NCBI RefSeq assembly: GCF_900142605.1
Contig: NZ_FRBL01000007.1
Span: 248,001 to 312,000 of the forward strand
Direction: 5' to 3'
Source: Chitinophaga jiangningensis
GTDB taxonomy: Bacteria > Bacteroidota > Bacteroidia > Chitinophagales > Chitinophagaceae
DNA length: 64,000 bases
Both the position numbers and the translations under genes were made by a program. Below are positions 1 through 7,620 of the stretch, piece by piece (the first letter of the stretch is position 1; every line of letters begins with the position of its first letter). Below the pieces are notes generated by a model. It was not told where the DNA came from. It worked only from the letters and a program-made list of their open reading frames with translations, and ran no database searches.

Positions 1-1
1 A

Positions 2-154
2 CTTTGGCATGACGATGCCCATAGGGAGATGATAGCCCCCTCCTTTGAAATATGGCTGAGTAACTACCTGGATGCCCTCGAAAGAGGTGAATATGTATAT
101 GCTAAAAGATGGGGAATTGTGCGGAAAGACAGCCGCTATCATTTTAAAGACTAA
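2..154 (+). CDS. SMI1/KNR4 (SUKH)-like protein, C-terminal fragment
   Basis: This is the 3' end of a gene cut by the window edge; 50 codons are readable before a TAA stop. The visible residues (LWHDDAHREMIAPSFEIWLS, then a short basic tail) resemble the end of SMI1/KNR4 (SUKH) domains, where an acidic loop is followed by a 'PSFEEFLxNYL' helix. SUKH proteins are often immunity proteins of polymorphic toxins or housekeeping binding proteins, but no partner is visible here, so the role is open. Its stop codon overlaps the relic of the neighbouring minus-strand gene family. The family call rests on only about 50 residues. Confidence 0.5.
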   Translation, partial: LWHDDAHREMIAPSFEIWLSNYLDALERGEYVYAKRWGIVRKDSRYHFKD

Positions 155-180
155 CGCTTACGGAGCCACGAAGAAAGCCG
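151..180 (-). pseudogene. relic 3' end of a third copy of the tandem Cys-domain membrane protein family
   Basis: Read on the minus strand these 30 bases encode R-L-S-S-W-L-R-K-R-stop. They match the last codons of the intact gene ending at 826 at 25 of 30 positions, including a nearly unbroken run of about 22 bases. The stretch lies directly beyond the stop of the gene at 186-740, whose own C-terminus ends W-L-R-R-S. The simplest reading is that a tandem array recombined and left the tail of one copy behind. The tail overlaps the stop codon of the plus-strand SUKH-like gene. Confidence 0.6.
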
Positions 181-185
181 GAGAT

Positions 186-740
186 TTAACTCCTGCGAAG
201 CCACGCAGGCACTCTGGGCGCCGGAATATGCGTATTCCAGCCAAAAATTCTGATTCGCCTTCTCCCATAGTACGTAATTACCACGTCACCAGTTAATTGT
301 CTGGCTTCACAAGATTGATCCTGCTCCCGCGTGATGGTAGACGCACAGGTGGCAGGTACAGGGGCTACGGCGCTATCCACTGGTATGCTGACAGCAGGTT
401 TCACCGGCGCCACAGTTGTATCCTTAGTTTTAACCTGTTGGGCACTCGCTGCTCCATGCACCAGCAACATGCCCGCTGATAGCAGTATAACCGGCACCAG
501 CCGGTATTGTGGCTGCATTGGCAGTAGATTTCTGTTTAACTGACTCACATTAAAATGCCCACACAATCTTCCTGTATGTTTACTGATTAAAGTAATTATC
601 TGTTCATCAGTTAGCTGGGTAAAATCAACTACCGTTTTGCAGCAGCTGTCGCAATACCGGCCTTCACCGGAAATTTCCATTTCATCCCAGCTTTTACTGC
701 ATGGTGAAGGAATAGAGAAATGCAGACTTTTGTGTGCCAT
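186..740 (-). CDS. single-pass membrane protein with N-terminal Cys-rich domain (paralog 1)
   Basis: This is a 184-residue protein starting at the ATG at 740, because the paralog next door begins at the same point (MARK/MAHK...SIPSPC). The N-terminal 90 residues form a soluble domain with conserved cysteines (SIPSPCxxSWDEM, GRYCxxCxKTVxDFT, LCGH, LNRNLLP). One hydrophobic segment follows (LVPVILLSAGMLL), then a Thr/Val/Pro-rich stretch and a conserved tail ending in FGWxTHIPxPxxPxWLR. The Cys domain resembles one I know at the N-terminus of Bacteroidota hypothetical and TonB-like proteins; the CxxC pairs suggest metal binding, which is inference. No function is assigned. Confidence 0.75.
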   Translation of the reverse strand: MAHKSLHFSIPSPCSKSWDEMEISGEGRYCDSCCKTVVDFTQLTDEQIITLISKHTGRLCGHFNVSQLNRNLLPMQPQYRLVPVILLSAGMLLVHGAASAQQVKTKDTTVAPVKPAVSIPVDSAVAPVPATCASTITREQDQSCEARQLTGDVVITYYGRRRIRIFGWNTHIPAPRVPAWLRRS

Positions 741-825
741 AAGAGGAGTGGTTATCTGTATAGGGAATTTACGGAGATCAGGTGTAACTACAACACAGTA
801 GCCATTCATCTCCCTAAAAAAAATA

Positions 826-1401
826 CTAACGCTTACGCAGCCACGAAGGAGCCTGTGGCACCGGTATATGCGTATCCCAACCAAAAATAATGATGGTCCT
901 TCTGCGTTTTTTGAGTGGCGCCCCTGAATATGAGATTATTCCGCCTGTTACACTGGTCACCTTTCTTACGCCATAGGCCATCACGGTAATTTCCGGTAAG
1001 TTTACCACACAGGGCTGAATAGTATCAACAGACTCAGTCTTACATGCCTGCAGAACGGTATCACTCACCACAACTGAATCCCGCGTTGGATTATTCACCT
1101 GCGCATCCGCCGCCCCCGCTGCCAGCAGCATCCCTGCTGTCAACAACATTGCCGGTACCAACCGCTGCTGTGGCACCATCGGCAACAAATTCCTGTTCAA
1201 CTGATCAGCACGCACATGCCCGCACAAAGCACCTTTATGGCCTTTGAGAAAAGACAATATCTGCTCATCGGAATACTGAGTGAAATCGATAACAGTTTTG
1301 CGGCAGTTGTTACAATACCTACCGTCGTTTGCAGCAACCATTTCGTCCCAGCTTTGATCACAGGGAGAGGGAATAGACAGGTACAGACCTTTACGAGCCA
1401 T
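826..1401 (-). CDS. single-pass membrane protein with N-terminal Cys-rich domain (paralog 2)
   Basis: This 191-residue paralog lies 85 bp upstream of the gene at 186-740, on the same strand and probably in the same transcript. It shares the whole plan: MARKGLYLSIPSPCDQSWDEM start, CNNCRKTVIDFT cysteine motif, LCGHVRADQLNRNLLP, one membrane helix (about residues 83-102), a variable middle and the C-terminal FGWDTHIPVPQAPSWLRKR block. The middle also carries a 'PEITVMAYG' stretch, like the 'EVVVTAYG' segments of TonB-linked proteins. Strong conservation at both ends with a loose linker suggests that both ends make contacts. The function is unknown. Confidence 0.75.
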   Translation of the reverse strand: MARKGLYLSIPSPCDQSWDEMVAANDGRYCNNCRKTVIDFTQYSDEQILSFLKGHKGALCGHVRADQLNRNLLPMVPQQRLVPAMLLTAGMLLAAGAADAQVNNPTRDSVVVSDTVLQACKTESVDTIQPCVVNLPEITVMAYGVRKVTSVTGGIISYSGAPLKKRRRTIIIFGWDTHIPVPQAPSWLRKR

Positions 1402-1588
1402 AGGTAGGAAGGATTATCTATCAGGAATATACGAAGATTTCAGTGCAAGTACAATACAGCGGACTCAAATATCTACATACAACTATTTAACAATACATAA
1501 GATTTTCATTAACAATTAAAGTGCTGAACTGGCATACTTGTTGAAACTATCTAGTACAACAAATTAGTTTAACAAAAACCATATTGAC

Positions 1589-1891
1589 ATGAAAGCTCCA
1601 AAAAATTTGTCCATGTTGATATTCGCGGCCTCCTTAGGTATTACCGCTTCTCTGGTAGGTCAGCGCGTATTTGCACAGGGCATCGACAGTACAGCAAAAA
1701 AGGTTGGAAATAAGACTGCCTCCATCGCCGTAAAAGGCGCGTCCACCATCACGGATAAAACTTATAAAGGCAAGGAAGGACCCAACGGAGAAGTAGTATA
1801 CATCGACAAAAAAGACAGGAAGTATATCGTGGACGAAAAAGGTAAGAAAGTATACCTGAAACCAAGCCAGATACACAACAAGAAAGATTAA
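1589..1891 (+). CDS. small secreted basic protein
   Basis: A 100-residue protein with a clear Sec signal peptide (basic N-terminus, hydrophobic core to about residue 24, cleavage after VFA). The mature part is Lys/Asp-rich with a short repeat-like end (GEVVYIDKKDRKYIVDEKGK), which resembles small basic adaptor-like modules of the 'GxxGxxYYIxKxGKKxYV' type. It is a single-gene unit closed by a strong terminator. The location should be periplasm or outside. I do not recognise a defined function. Confidence 0.7.
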   Translation: MKAPKNLSMLIFAASLGITASLVGQRVFAQGIDSTAKKVGNKTASIAVKGASTITDKTYKGKEGPNGEVVYIDKKDRKYIVDEKGKKVYLKPSQIHNKKD

Positions 1892-1930
1892 GAGGTGCTC
1901 ACTAACCACAGCCAGTTTTAGTCGAAATAT

Positions 1931-1968
1931 AAAAGCCGGAACAGGATTAATCCTTTCCGGCTTTTTTT
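1931..1968. terminator. bidirectional intrinsic terminator
   Basis: The inverted repeat AAAAGCCGGAA / TTCCGGCTTTT surrounds a short loop and is flanked by an A-run on one side and a T-run on the other. It can serve the small secreted protein gene on the plus strand and the convergent DUF983 gene on the minus strand. Confidence 0.85.
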
Positions 1969-1979
1969 GTTATTTAACA

Positions 1980-2441
1980 CTATGCATTTTTAAGATGGCT
2001 GGAATGTTCCCTACCGGTAACCTGCGGCCTTTGCCGCCAATTTTCATCGTAGTATACAAAAAAGGCCATCCACACCGTGCGACTCAAACGCATAATCAGT
2101 GGCTGCAAAATCAGCAGTAGCAAGCCATTGAAGCCTAACCACCAGAAAATTCTGTTATCGTAAATGGAGAAGCCTATAAACAGCCACCAGGCAATTAAAC
2201 TCGCCACACAAATTGCGATGGACAATGCGTAACTAACATAGCCTGTTCCATAATAAAATCCTACCTCTACTTCCACCTTCTGGCCACATACCGGGCACTC
2301 TTCCGGCATATCCATGCAGTGCTTTAAATCGTAGGGATTAGTACTGGAATAGATGCTTCCACGGCGGCAACGCGCACATTTATTGCCAAGCAGTGAAAGA
2401 ATGAAATTGGGCTTTTTGTCGTGAGATTTATCTGCACACAT
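1980..2441 (-). CDS. DUF983 family membrane protein
   Basis: A 153-residue protein with an N-terminal zinc-ribbon-like pair of CxxC motifs (CARCRRG and CPVCGQ) followed by the DUF983 hallmark GFYYGTGYVSYAL and two or three membrane helices. I chose the start at 2441 because it begins just before the conserved 'LLGNKCARCRRGSIY' segment; a longer reading would overlap the upstream AraC gene by over 100 bases. It lies 16 bp downstream of that AraC gene on the same strand, so the two are probably co-transcribed. The function of DUF983 is not known; the ribbon plus membrane anchor is seen, a role is not. Confidence 0.85.
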   Translation of the reverse strand: MCADKSHDKKPNFILSLLGNKCARCRRGSIYSSTNPYDLKHCMDMPEECPVCGQKVEVEVGFYYGTGYVSYALSIAICVASLIAWWLFIGFSIYDNRIFWWLGFNGLLLLILQPLIMRLSRTVWMAFFVYYDENWRQRPQVTGREHSSHLKNA

Positions 2442-2457
2442 GGCTTTAAGTATTTTA

Positions 2458-3336
2458 TCAAACAATATTTTTTCTGAACTCCTCCGGGGTAACACCTGCA
2501 TACTTTCGGAAAAACTTCGTGAAGTACGAATTATCTGCAAAGTTGAGCTGGTAGGCGATGGCGGAAATGTTAGTATCAGCATTCACTAACAGCCGCTTCG
2601 CTTCCAGTAGCACACGGTCGCGAATCACCTCCCCTGCTGATTTGCCAAGCATGTGCTGACAAAAAGCATTGAGATAATTAGGTGTTACGTACAACATGGC
2701 GGCGTAATCTTTTGGGAGCCGGAGCTGCATATAATGCTGCTCTACCAGCTTGCGGAAATTACGGAGCAACAGGTTGTTATGCAGCATGTCCTGCCTGATA
2801 GCACCCTGTTGGGTACTTCTGCCCACGCGGATGAATAATTCCAGCATCAGCAGCCGCAGCATATCCATGTTAAAGGGCTGATTGGTAGCCACTTCCTGAA
2901 GCATTTCCTCAAAAATGCGTGTGACTTCCCTTAGCGCTGTTGCCGTTAACTCCACCACGCCTTCGGCTGCTACCCCGCTCAGAAACGGAAAGCGTTCTAT
3001 ATAGTCCGCATCCTTCAGAAAAACATTGAAAAAGCCGGCAGATACATTGATCACGTATCCATCCACCTTTCCTTCAAAATACCAGCCATGCACCTGACCA
3101 GGTACCATAAAGTACAGCTGACCCGGCTTCACGGGAAAACGCTCGAAATCGATCGTATGCGTACCGCTGCCACTGGTAAAAAGTGCCAGATGATAAAATG
3201 AATGCCGATGCGGAAAATGAATATCACTATGGGCGGCCAGGTATTCCGGGAACCTGGCTACTACGACATCCTCCTGTGTGGGCTTTCCCATTACCAGGGA
3301 ACAGATATCGTATGTAGGGATATTAGCCTTTGCCAT
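2458..3336 (-). CDS. AraC family transcriptional regulator
   Basis: A 292-residue protein with an N-terminal cupin-like sensing domain (HFPHRHSFYHLALFTSGSG at about residues 40-58, then a PGQxYFMVPGQVH motif) and a C-terminal AraC DNA-binding domain of two helix-turn-helix units. The second carries the typical ISAIAYQLNFADNSYFTKFF and GVTPEEFR signatures. The ligand is not evident. It is followed at 16 bp by the DUF983 gene. A TAnnTTTG-type -7 box lies only 8 bp before the start codon, so either the mRNA is nearly leaderless or translation starts at the internal ATG (3291). Confidence 0.9.
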   Translation of the reverse strand: MAKANIPTYDICSLVMGKPTQEDVVVARFPEYLAAHSDIHFPHRHSFYHLALFTSGSGTHTIDFERFPVKPGQLYFMVPGQVHGWYFEGKVDGYVINVSAGFFNVFLKDADYIERFPFLSGVAAEGVVELTATALREVTRIFEEMLQEVATNQPFNMDMLRLLMLELFIRVGRSTQQGAIRQDMLHNNLLLRNFRKLVEQHYMQLRLPKDYAAMLYVTPNYLNAFCQHMLGKSAGEVIRDRVLLEAKRLLVNADTNISAIAYQLNFADNSYFTKFFRKYAGVTPEEFRKNIV

Positions 3337-3343
3337 GATATGA

Positions 3344-3351
3344 CAAAGGTA
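3344..3351 (-). promoter_or_regulatory. putative -7 promoter box of the AraC gene
   Basis: TACCTTTG on the minus strand fits the Bacteroidota -7 consensus TAnnTTTG. It ends 8 bp before the AraC start codon. No convincing -33 element is visible. Confidence 0.35.
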
Positions 3352-3437
3352 CTACCGGGATCGTTAACACTATTGTTATAAAAGGAGCTTTAATGGTACT
3401 TTTTACTTATTGAGGAGATTTGGGGTATTTAATGATT

Positions 3438-3463
3438 GGCGTAAGCCCCGCAGGACTTACGCC
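3438..3463 (-). terminator. hairpin after the S9 peptidase gene
   Basis: The perfect 8-bp inverted repeat GGCGTAAG / CTTACGCC starts 8 bp beyond the stop of the minus-strand peptidase gene. The following T content is weak, so termination may be inefficient or factor-assisted. Confidence 0.4.
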
Positions 3464-3470
3464 AACTGAA

Positions 3471-5864
3471 TTATTTTACATATTTGCTAAGCCATTCGTC
3501 CATTTCCCACAGCATGTGCAGGATACTTTCCTTAGCAGCATAACCATGGCTTTCCTGTGGTAAAAACACCAGTCGTGCAGTGCCGCCATTGCCTTTCAGG
3601 GCATTATACAGGCGCTCACTCTGGATAGGGAAAGTACCGGAGTTATTGTCAGCTTCCCCGTGAATCAGCAGGATAGGCGTTTTCAGCTTGTCTGCATAGG
3701 AGAAAGGCGACATTTTATAATACACATCGGGCACCTGCCAGTAAGAGCGCTGCTCGTTCTGGAAGCCGAATGGCGTAAGGGTACGATTGTATGCACCGCT
3801 GCGGGCAATACCGGCCTTAAACAGGTTCGTATGTGCGAGCAGGTTAGCAGTCATAAAGGCACCGTAAGAGTGGCCGCCTACCGCGATGCGGTTTTTATCG
3901 CCGATGCCCATGTCGCTGATCTTGTTCACGGCGGCTTCGGCGTTCATTACCAGCTGGTCAATGAAGTTGTCGTTAGGTTCTTTATCACCTTCGCCTACAA
4001 TCGGCATTTCGGTGGCATCCATTACAGCAAATCCGCGGGTTACCCAGAAGATCGGAGAACCGTAGGTTACACGGGTGAAGCGGTATTCGGAACCACGCAC
4101 CTGTGCAGCATCGCTGGCGGACTTGTATTCCCGCGGGTAAGCCCACATGAGTACCGGCAGGCGACCATCTTTTGCAGGATCGTAGCCTTTTGGCAGGTAC
4201 AGCATGGCGGTAAGGTCTACGCCGTCTTTACGTTTGTATTTCAGCAGTTGCTTCTGTACCCCTTCCAATTGTGGCTGTGGGTGCGGGAAAGCGGTTAACT
4301 GGGTGGAAGTTTTTTTCTTCAGGTCCTGTACAAAATAGTTAACGGGAGATGTAACCGACTCACGGGCGATAACTACCAGTAAACGGGCAGGATCAATCAC
4401 GTTGGCCACCTGCTCATAATAAGGAGCTTTAGAACGCCATATGATATTTTGCTTTTTTGTCTTCAGGTTAAATGTAGCCAGGAATGGGCGGTCGCCTTCC
4501 GGAGAAGCACCTGGCGCATTCATCAGCAGGTCGCCGGCTGGTGATACGTATACCACTGAACGGTTGAATTCATTTTTAGTGGTTATTGGCGTGCCCGGAT
4601 CGTTGTAACGGTCATTTTCGGATCTGTCGATGAGCAGCACCGGGGCCTGTTCCGGATGGGAAGGGTCGATGGTGCTTACTTTTATGCGCTGTTTGGAGGA
4701 ATTTGATTCCGTGATCAGTGCCAGCTGGTTGTTACCCCAGGTAACACCGTAGAGTCGTTCCGGCGTTTGCGCCAGTGTAACGGCTTCGCCGGTAAATGGT
4801 GCTGCCAGGCTTTTCAGCTCATCTCGGAAAGGCACGTCTTTTTTAGGATCGCCGCCGTCCAGGGCTTTGATCCAGGTGATGGTGGCAGGAGCATCGGCTC
4901 TCCAGGTGAAGCGGCGTGGATAGTTGGAGGCAGCGTCGAAGCCTTTAGGCCGTACTTCGTCCAATGGCTTGTCGGACAATACTTTCACCTCTTCACCGGT
5001 TATTTTACGTATAGACGTTACTGTTGGAAACCTGTCGGACCCAACGAGGTAGCTGTATGGGCGGTGCTGTTCTGCTACCAGTAAATATTGTTTATCGGGA
5101 GATGGGGAGGCTGCCATAAAAATTCCCGGTTTGCTGATCACGGTTTCATTAGCGCCATCCACGATTACCAGCTCCGACTGGAAATAATAATCGTACAGTA
5201 ATTCATCGAAAGGATTTTTCAGCATATCCTGGTAGGTGGCTGCCGGAGCTGCTTTACCGCTGGTTTGCTGTGTAGTAGGGCCTTCAGGTGCCAATGGCTT
5301 TACCGGCGCGTTACCAATGTTTTGCGGTACGGCGAATACGATGAAGCGGTTGTCGTCCAGCCAGGTGAAGCCGTTACCATCTGTGAGGTTCAGCTTACGT
5401 TTGGTGACCTGTTTGGCTGCGCCGGTAGCCACTTCAGCTACCCAGAGGGTGATGCTGTTATTATCACTAACGGAGAAGGCTATACTCTTTTGTGATGGTG
5501 ACCAGGAGATGCCACTGATACGGGCGTTAGCCGGTAATCCGGTAACAGCATACTCTTTTTTGGCTACGAGGTTTTTGATTTTAATAGCGGTAAAATAAGG
5601 CGCGCGGCTGGGACCAAAGTTGGCAGGGTTGATACGGGAACCGGCGAGGCGGTATTCCGGCTGCGACAGCTCTTCGATGGTGGGATAGCTGGATTTTTCC
5701 AGCACCAGCATTACATCTCCTTTTCCGTTAAAATCTACCGTTGGCGAAGGTGCGGCCATAGCCAGGTCCAGGATGCTCTGGGCAGGCGTCTGGTACTTTA
5801 GTGCATCTTGTGCATACACCCTGAAAGACATTAACAGGGTTAATGACAGAACTAATTTTCTCAT
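3471..5864 (-). CDS. S9 family prolyl-oligopeptidase-like serine peptidase (glutamyl endopeptidase-like, S9D)
   Basis: A secreted peptidase of 797 residues. The ATG at 5864 gives a clean signal peptide (MRKLVLSLTLLMSFRVYAQ); an upstream start would put 24 unlikely residues before it. An N-terminal beta-propeller (roughly residues 40-530) precedes an alpha/beta-hydrolase domain with GGHSYGAF (nucleophile near Ser666), HGEAD (Asp near 739) and ESHGY (His near 773), the complete catalytic triad. The sequence around GxSxG and 'NRTLTPFGFQNEQRSYW' fits the S9D glutamyl endopeptidase branch. The probable role is degradation of exported or imported peptides in the periplasm. It stands alone between a hairpin and a divergent gene. 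Confidence 0.92.
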   Translation of the reverse strand: MRKLVLSLTLLMSFRVYAQDALKYQTPAQSILDLAMAAPSPTVDFNGKGDVMLVLEKSSYPTIEELSQPEYRLAGSRINPANFGPSRAPYFTAIKIKNLVAKKEYAVTGLPANARISGISWSPSQKSIAFSVSDNNSITLWVAEVATGAAKQVTKRKLNLTDGNGFTWLDDNRFIVFAVPQNIGNAPVKPLAPEGPTTQQTSGKAAPAATYQDMLKNPFDELLYDYYFQSELVIVDGANETVISKPGIFMAASPSPDKQYLLVAEQHRPYSYLVGSDRFPTVTSIRKITGEEVKVLSDKPLDEVRPKGFDAASNYPRRFTWRADAPATITWIKALDGGDPKKDVPFRDELKSLAAPFTGEAVTLAQTPERLYGVTWGNNQLALITESNSSKQRIKVSTIDPSHPEQAPVLLIDRSENDRYNDPGTPITTKNEFNRSVVYVSPAGDLLMNAPGASPEGDRPFLATFNLKTKKQNIIWRSKAPYYEQVANVIDPARLLVVIARESVTSPVNYFVQDLKKKTSTQLTAFPHPQPQLEGVQKQLLKYKRKDGVDLTAMLYLPKGYDPAKDGRLPVLMWAYPREYKSASDAAQVRGSEYRFTRVTYGSPIFWVTRGFAVMDATEMPIVGEGDKEPNDNFIDQLVMNAEAAVNKISDMGIGDKNRIAVGGHSYGAFMTANLLAHTNLFKAGIARSGAYNRTLTPFGFQNEQRSYWQVPDVYYKMSPFSYADKLKTPILLIHGEADNNSGTFPIQSERLYNALKGNGGTARLVFLPQESHGYAAKESILHMLWEMDEWLSKYVK

Positions 5865-6010
5865 ATAGCAGTTTAAGTTAATACTGGTTGTAACGTAAGC
5901 GTATAGGCTGATCGCGACAAAATAGGATTTAATCACAGAAAATTAAAATCATTTGTGATAAGCGTTTGGGGAATTTGATTATCTTTTGGAAACCAATATA
6001 ACCCTCACCT

Positions 6011-6712
6011 ATGATGACGAACGAGGAGCAGATCCTATGGGAGCAAATAGATAGTTTCAATCCCGATTCACTTAATGCCAGCTTCACTTTCACCCATCGG
6101 CTTGCGAGAGAAAACAACTGGGACATTGCCTTTGCCGAGCGGGTTGTTGCAGAATACAAGTGCTTCATTTTCCTTACTGCTATTACGGATACGGGCGTAA
6201 CGCCATCTGAAGCGGTGGACCAGGCGTGGCACCTGCATCTCACCTATACTAACTCTTACTGGAAGGACCTTTGCCGGAATATTATCGGAAAAGAAATCCA
6301 CCATAATCCCACGCAGGGCGGAGAAGCAGAGAATAAGAAATTTTATATTTTTTATAGGGAGACATTAAGGCTGTACCTGGAAAAGTTCGGGGTAAAGCCA
6401 CCATCGGACATCTGGCCGGATGTGGATGAACGGTTTCTCCCTGCGGAGAATGTGTGGGTGGACCGTAACAGGCACTATGTGATCCGTAGGCCAGGCTGGC
6501 TAACGCAAATAACGTCCACCCTCGTATGGAAGGCCATCATTTTTGCAATATTCCTGGGTTTTATCCTTTGGCTGGCAGGCTGGAGTTTCAAATTTATACT
6601 ACTGGGAATCGTTTTGACAGGTATAGCCGTTTTGGCTTTATCCAATATAGGCGGCGGGGATTCTACTACGACCAGCGGCGGATGTTCCGGGAGTTGCGGC
6701 ACAGATTCCTAA
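6011..6712 (+). CDS. glycine-rich-domain/TIGR04222-like membrane protein
   Basis: A 233-residue protein. The N-terminal cytosolic part carries the 'VDQAWHLHLTYTNSYW' motif (about residues 69-84) seen in GRDP-like and TIGR04222-type proteins. Two membrane helices follow (about 175-215), then a short Gly/Ser/Cys-rich tail (GGCSGSCGTDS). This N-domain, double helix and Cys/Gly tail order matches TIGR04222 membrane proteins, whose role is unknown. It is divergent from the peptidase gene with about 145 bp between starts. I see no operon partner. Confidence 0.65.
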   Translation: MMTNEEQILWEQIDSFNPDSLNASFTFTHRLARENNWDIAFAERVVAEYKCFIFLTAITDTGVTPSEAVDQAWHLHLTYTNSYWKDLCRNIIGKEIHHNPTQGGEAENKKFYIFYRETLRLYLEKFGVKPPSDIWPDVDERFLPAENVWVDRNRHYVIRRPGWLTQITSTLVWKAIIFAIFLGFILWLAGWSFKFILLGIVLTGIAVLALSNIGGGDSTTTSGGCSGSCGTDS

Positions 6713-6869
6713 TGTTCCGTAACCTTCATCAAGACAAGTTTTCCGTTTAAACATCGGAATCTCCCTACACGCTTCTCCGCCATGGTAGCCGATCCCACAC
6801 ACGGCACCTGCCTGATGAAGGCTGTAGCATCTCCCTAAAATCAATTTTACAGAGAAATTTTAATTCGTT

Positions 6870-6877
6870 TACCTTTG
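6870..6877 (+). promoter_or_regulatory. putative -7 promoter box of the FadR-type regulator
   Basis: TACCTTTG fits TAnnTTTG and sits 15 bp before the preferred ATG, directly ahead of the palindromic operator. A possible TTG start at 6875 would lie inside this box, which argues against that start. Confidence 0.45.
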
Positions 6878-6882
6878 CAAAC

Positions 6883-6897
6883 ATCAGATGATATGAT
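6883..6897. promoter_or_regulatory. predicted FadR-type operator 1 (autoregulatory)
   Basis: ATCAGATGATATGAT is a 15-bp imperfect palindrome that overlaps the start codon of the regulator and lies just downstream of the -7 box. The same sequence with perfect symmetry recurs before the adjacent MFS gene, sharing the 15-base stretch CAAACATCAGATGAT. Placement over the predicted transcript start suggests repression of its own gene. Confidence 0.6.
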
Positions 6898-7567
6898 GAG
6901 CAAACCAACTTCTCCCTTAAAACGAATGAGCCTGGCCGAAGAGGTAGCCGGCCTATTACAGGATGCAATTGAATCCGGCAGGTACCGGGTGAATGACCAG
7001 CTCCCACCGGAGCCGGAACTGATGGTGCAATTCGGTGTAGGCAGGAGCAGTATCCGTGAAGCGGTGAAGATCCTTGCCAACCGTGGCTTTGTAAAAGTAC
7101 AGCAGGGATTAGGAACGTTTGTTACATCACAGAATGGCTCGGGAGAGCCGCTCACCCAGCGCTTACAGCGTGCTGATTTTGAGGACCTGAATGAAGTAAG
7201 GCTGGTGCTGGAAGTAAAAATTGCAGAAAAAGCAGCGCTGCTCAGATCAAAGAAAGATGTGGAAAAGATGAAAGGCTTTCTGAAGAAACGCTTTGAATAT
7301 GCTGTCAGCAACCAATTGGAAGCATGTATACAGGCTGACATCCACTTTCACAGCGCCATCGCAGAAGCCGCGAAAAATGAGCTGATGATAGAGCTGTACG
7401 GAACCGTGGCTAATATGCTGAAACAATCATTTGTACAGCGCTACGGCAATACAGATACATTCATAGAAACGCAGGAACTGCATGAGGCACTGCTGCACGC
7501 TATTGCAGACAAAGACCCAAAAAAAGCATGGTCCTGCGCTACTAAAATCGCAACACACGGTAAATAA
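6893..7567 (+). CDS. FadR/GntR family transcriptional regulator
   Basis: A regulator of 224 residues from the first ATG. The N-terminal winged helix-turn-helix of the GntR type includes 'LPPEPELMVQFGVGRSSIRE' and 'LANRGFVKVQQGLGTFV'. The C-terminal all-helical FCD domain has the metal/ligand pattern D-x3-H (ADIHFHSAI) plus later histidines (ELHEALLHAI). Members bind short palindromes and respond to small organic acids; the ligand here is not evident. A palindrome at its own start and another before the next gene, an Fsr-like pump 53 bp downstream, make that pump the likely target. A TTG 18 bases upstream was rejected because it falls in the putative promoter. Confidence 0.9.
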   Translation: MMSKPTSPLKRMSLAEEVAGLLQDAIESGRYRVNDQLPPEPELMVQFGVGRSSIREAVKILANRGFVKVQQGLGTFVTSQNGSGEPLTQRLQRADFEDLNEVRLVLEVKIAEKAALLRSKKDVEKMKGFLKKRFEYAVSNQLEACIQADIHFHSAIAEAAKNELMIELYGTVANMLKQSFVQRYGNTDTFIETQELHEALLHAIADKDPKKAWSCATKIATHGK

Positions 7568-7589
7568 CCGGATTTTTTGACAATCAAAC

Positions 7590-7604
7590 ATCAGATGATC
7601 TGAT
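7590..7604. promoter_or_regulatory. predicted FadR-type operator 2, before the MFS gene
   Basis: ATCAGATGATCTGAT is a perfect 15-bp palindrome with one central base. It matches operator 1 at 14 of 15 positions and lies 16 bp before the MFS start codon, in the gap between regulator and transporter. Confidence 0.65.
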
Positions 7605-7620
7605 CTTAAAAAGAAACATC

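Noticed and set aside
3660..4298. 212-codon plus-strand frame opposite the S9 peptidase gene
   Set aside because: It runs antisense through the catalytic domain of a clear peptidase gene and has no domain signature.
6875..6892. TTG start for the FadR-type regulator
   Set aside because: The codon lies inside the putative TACCTTTG promoter box; two ATG codons at 6893 and 6896 give a normal FadR-type start.
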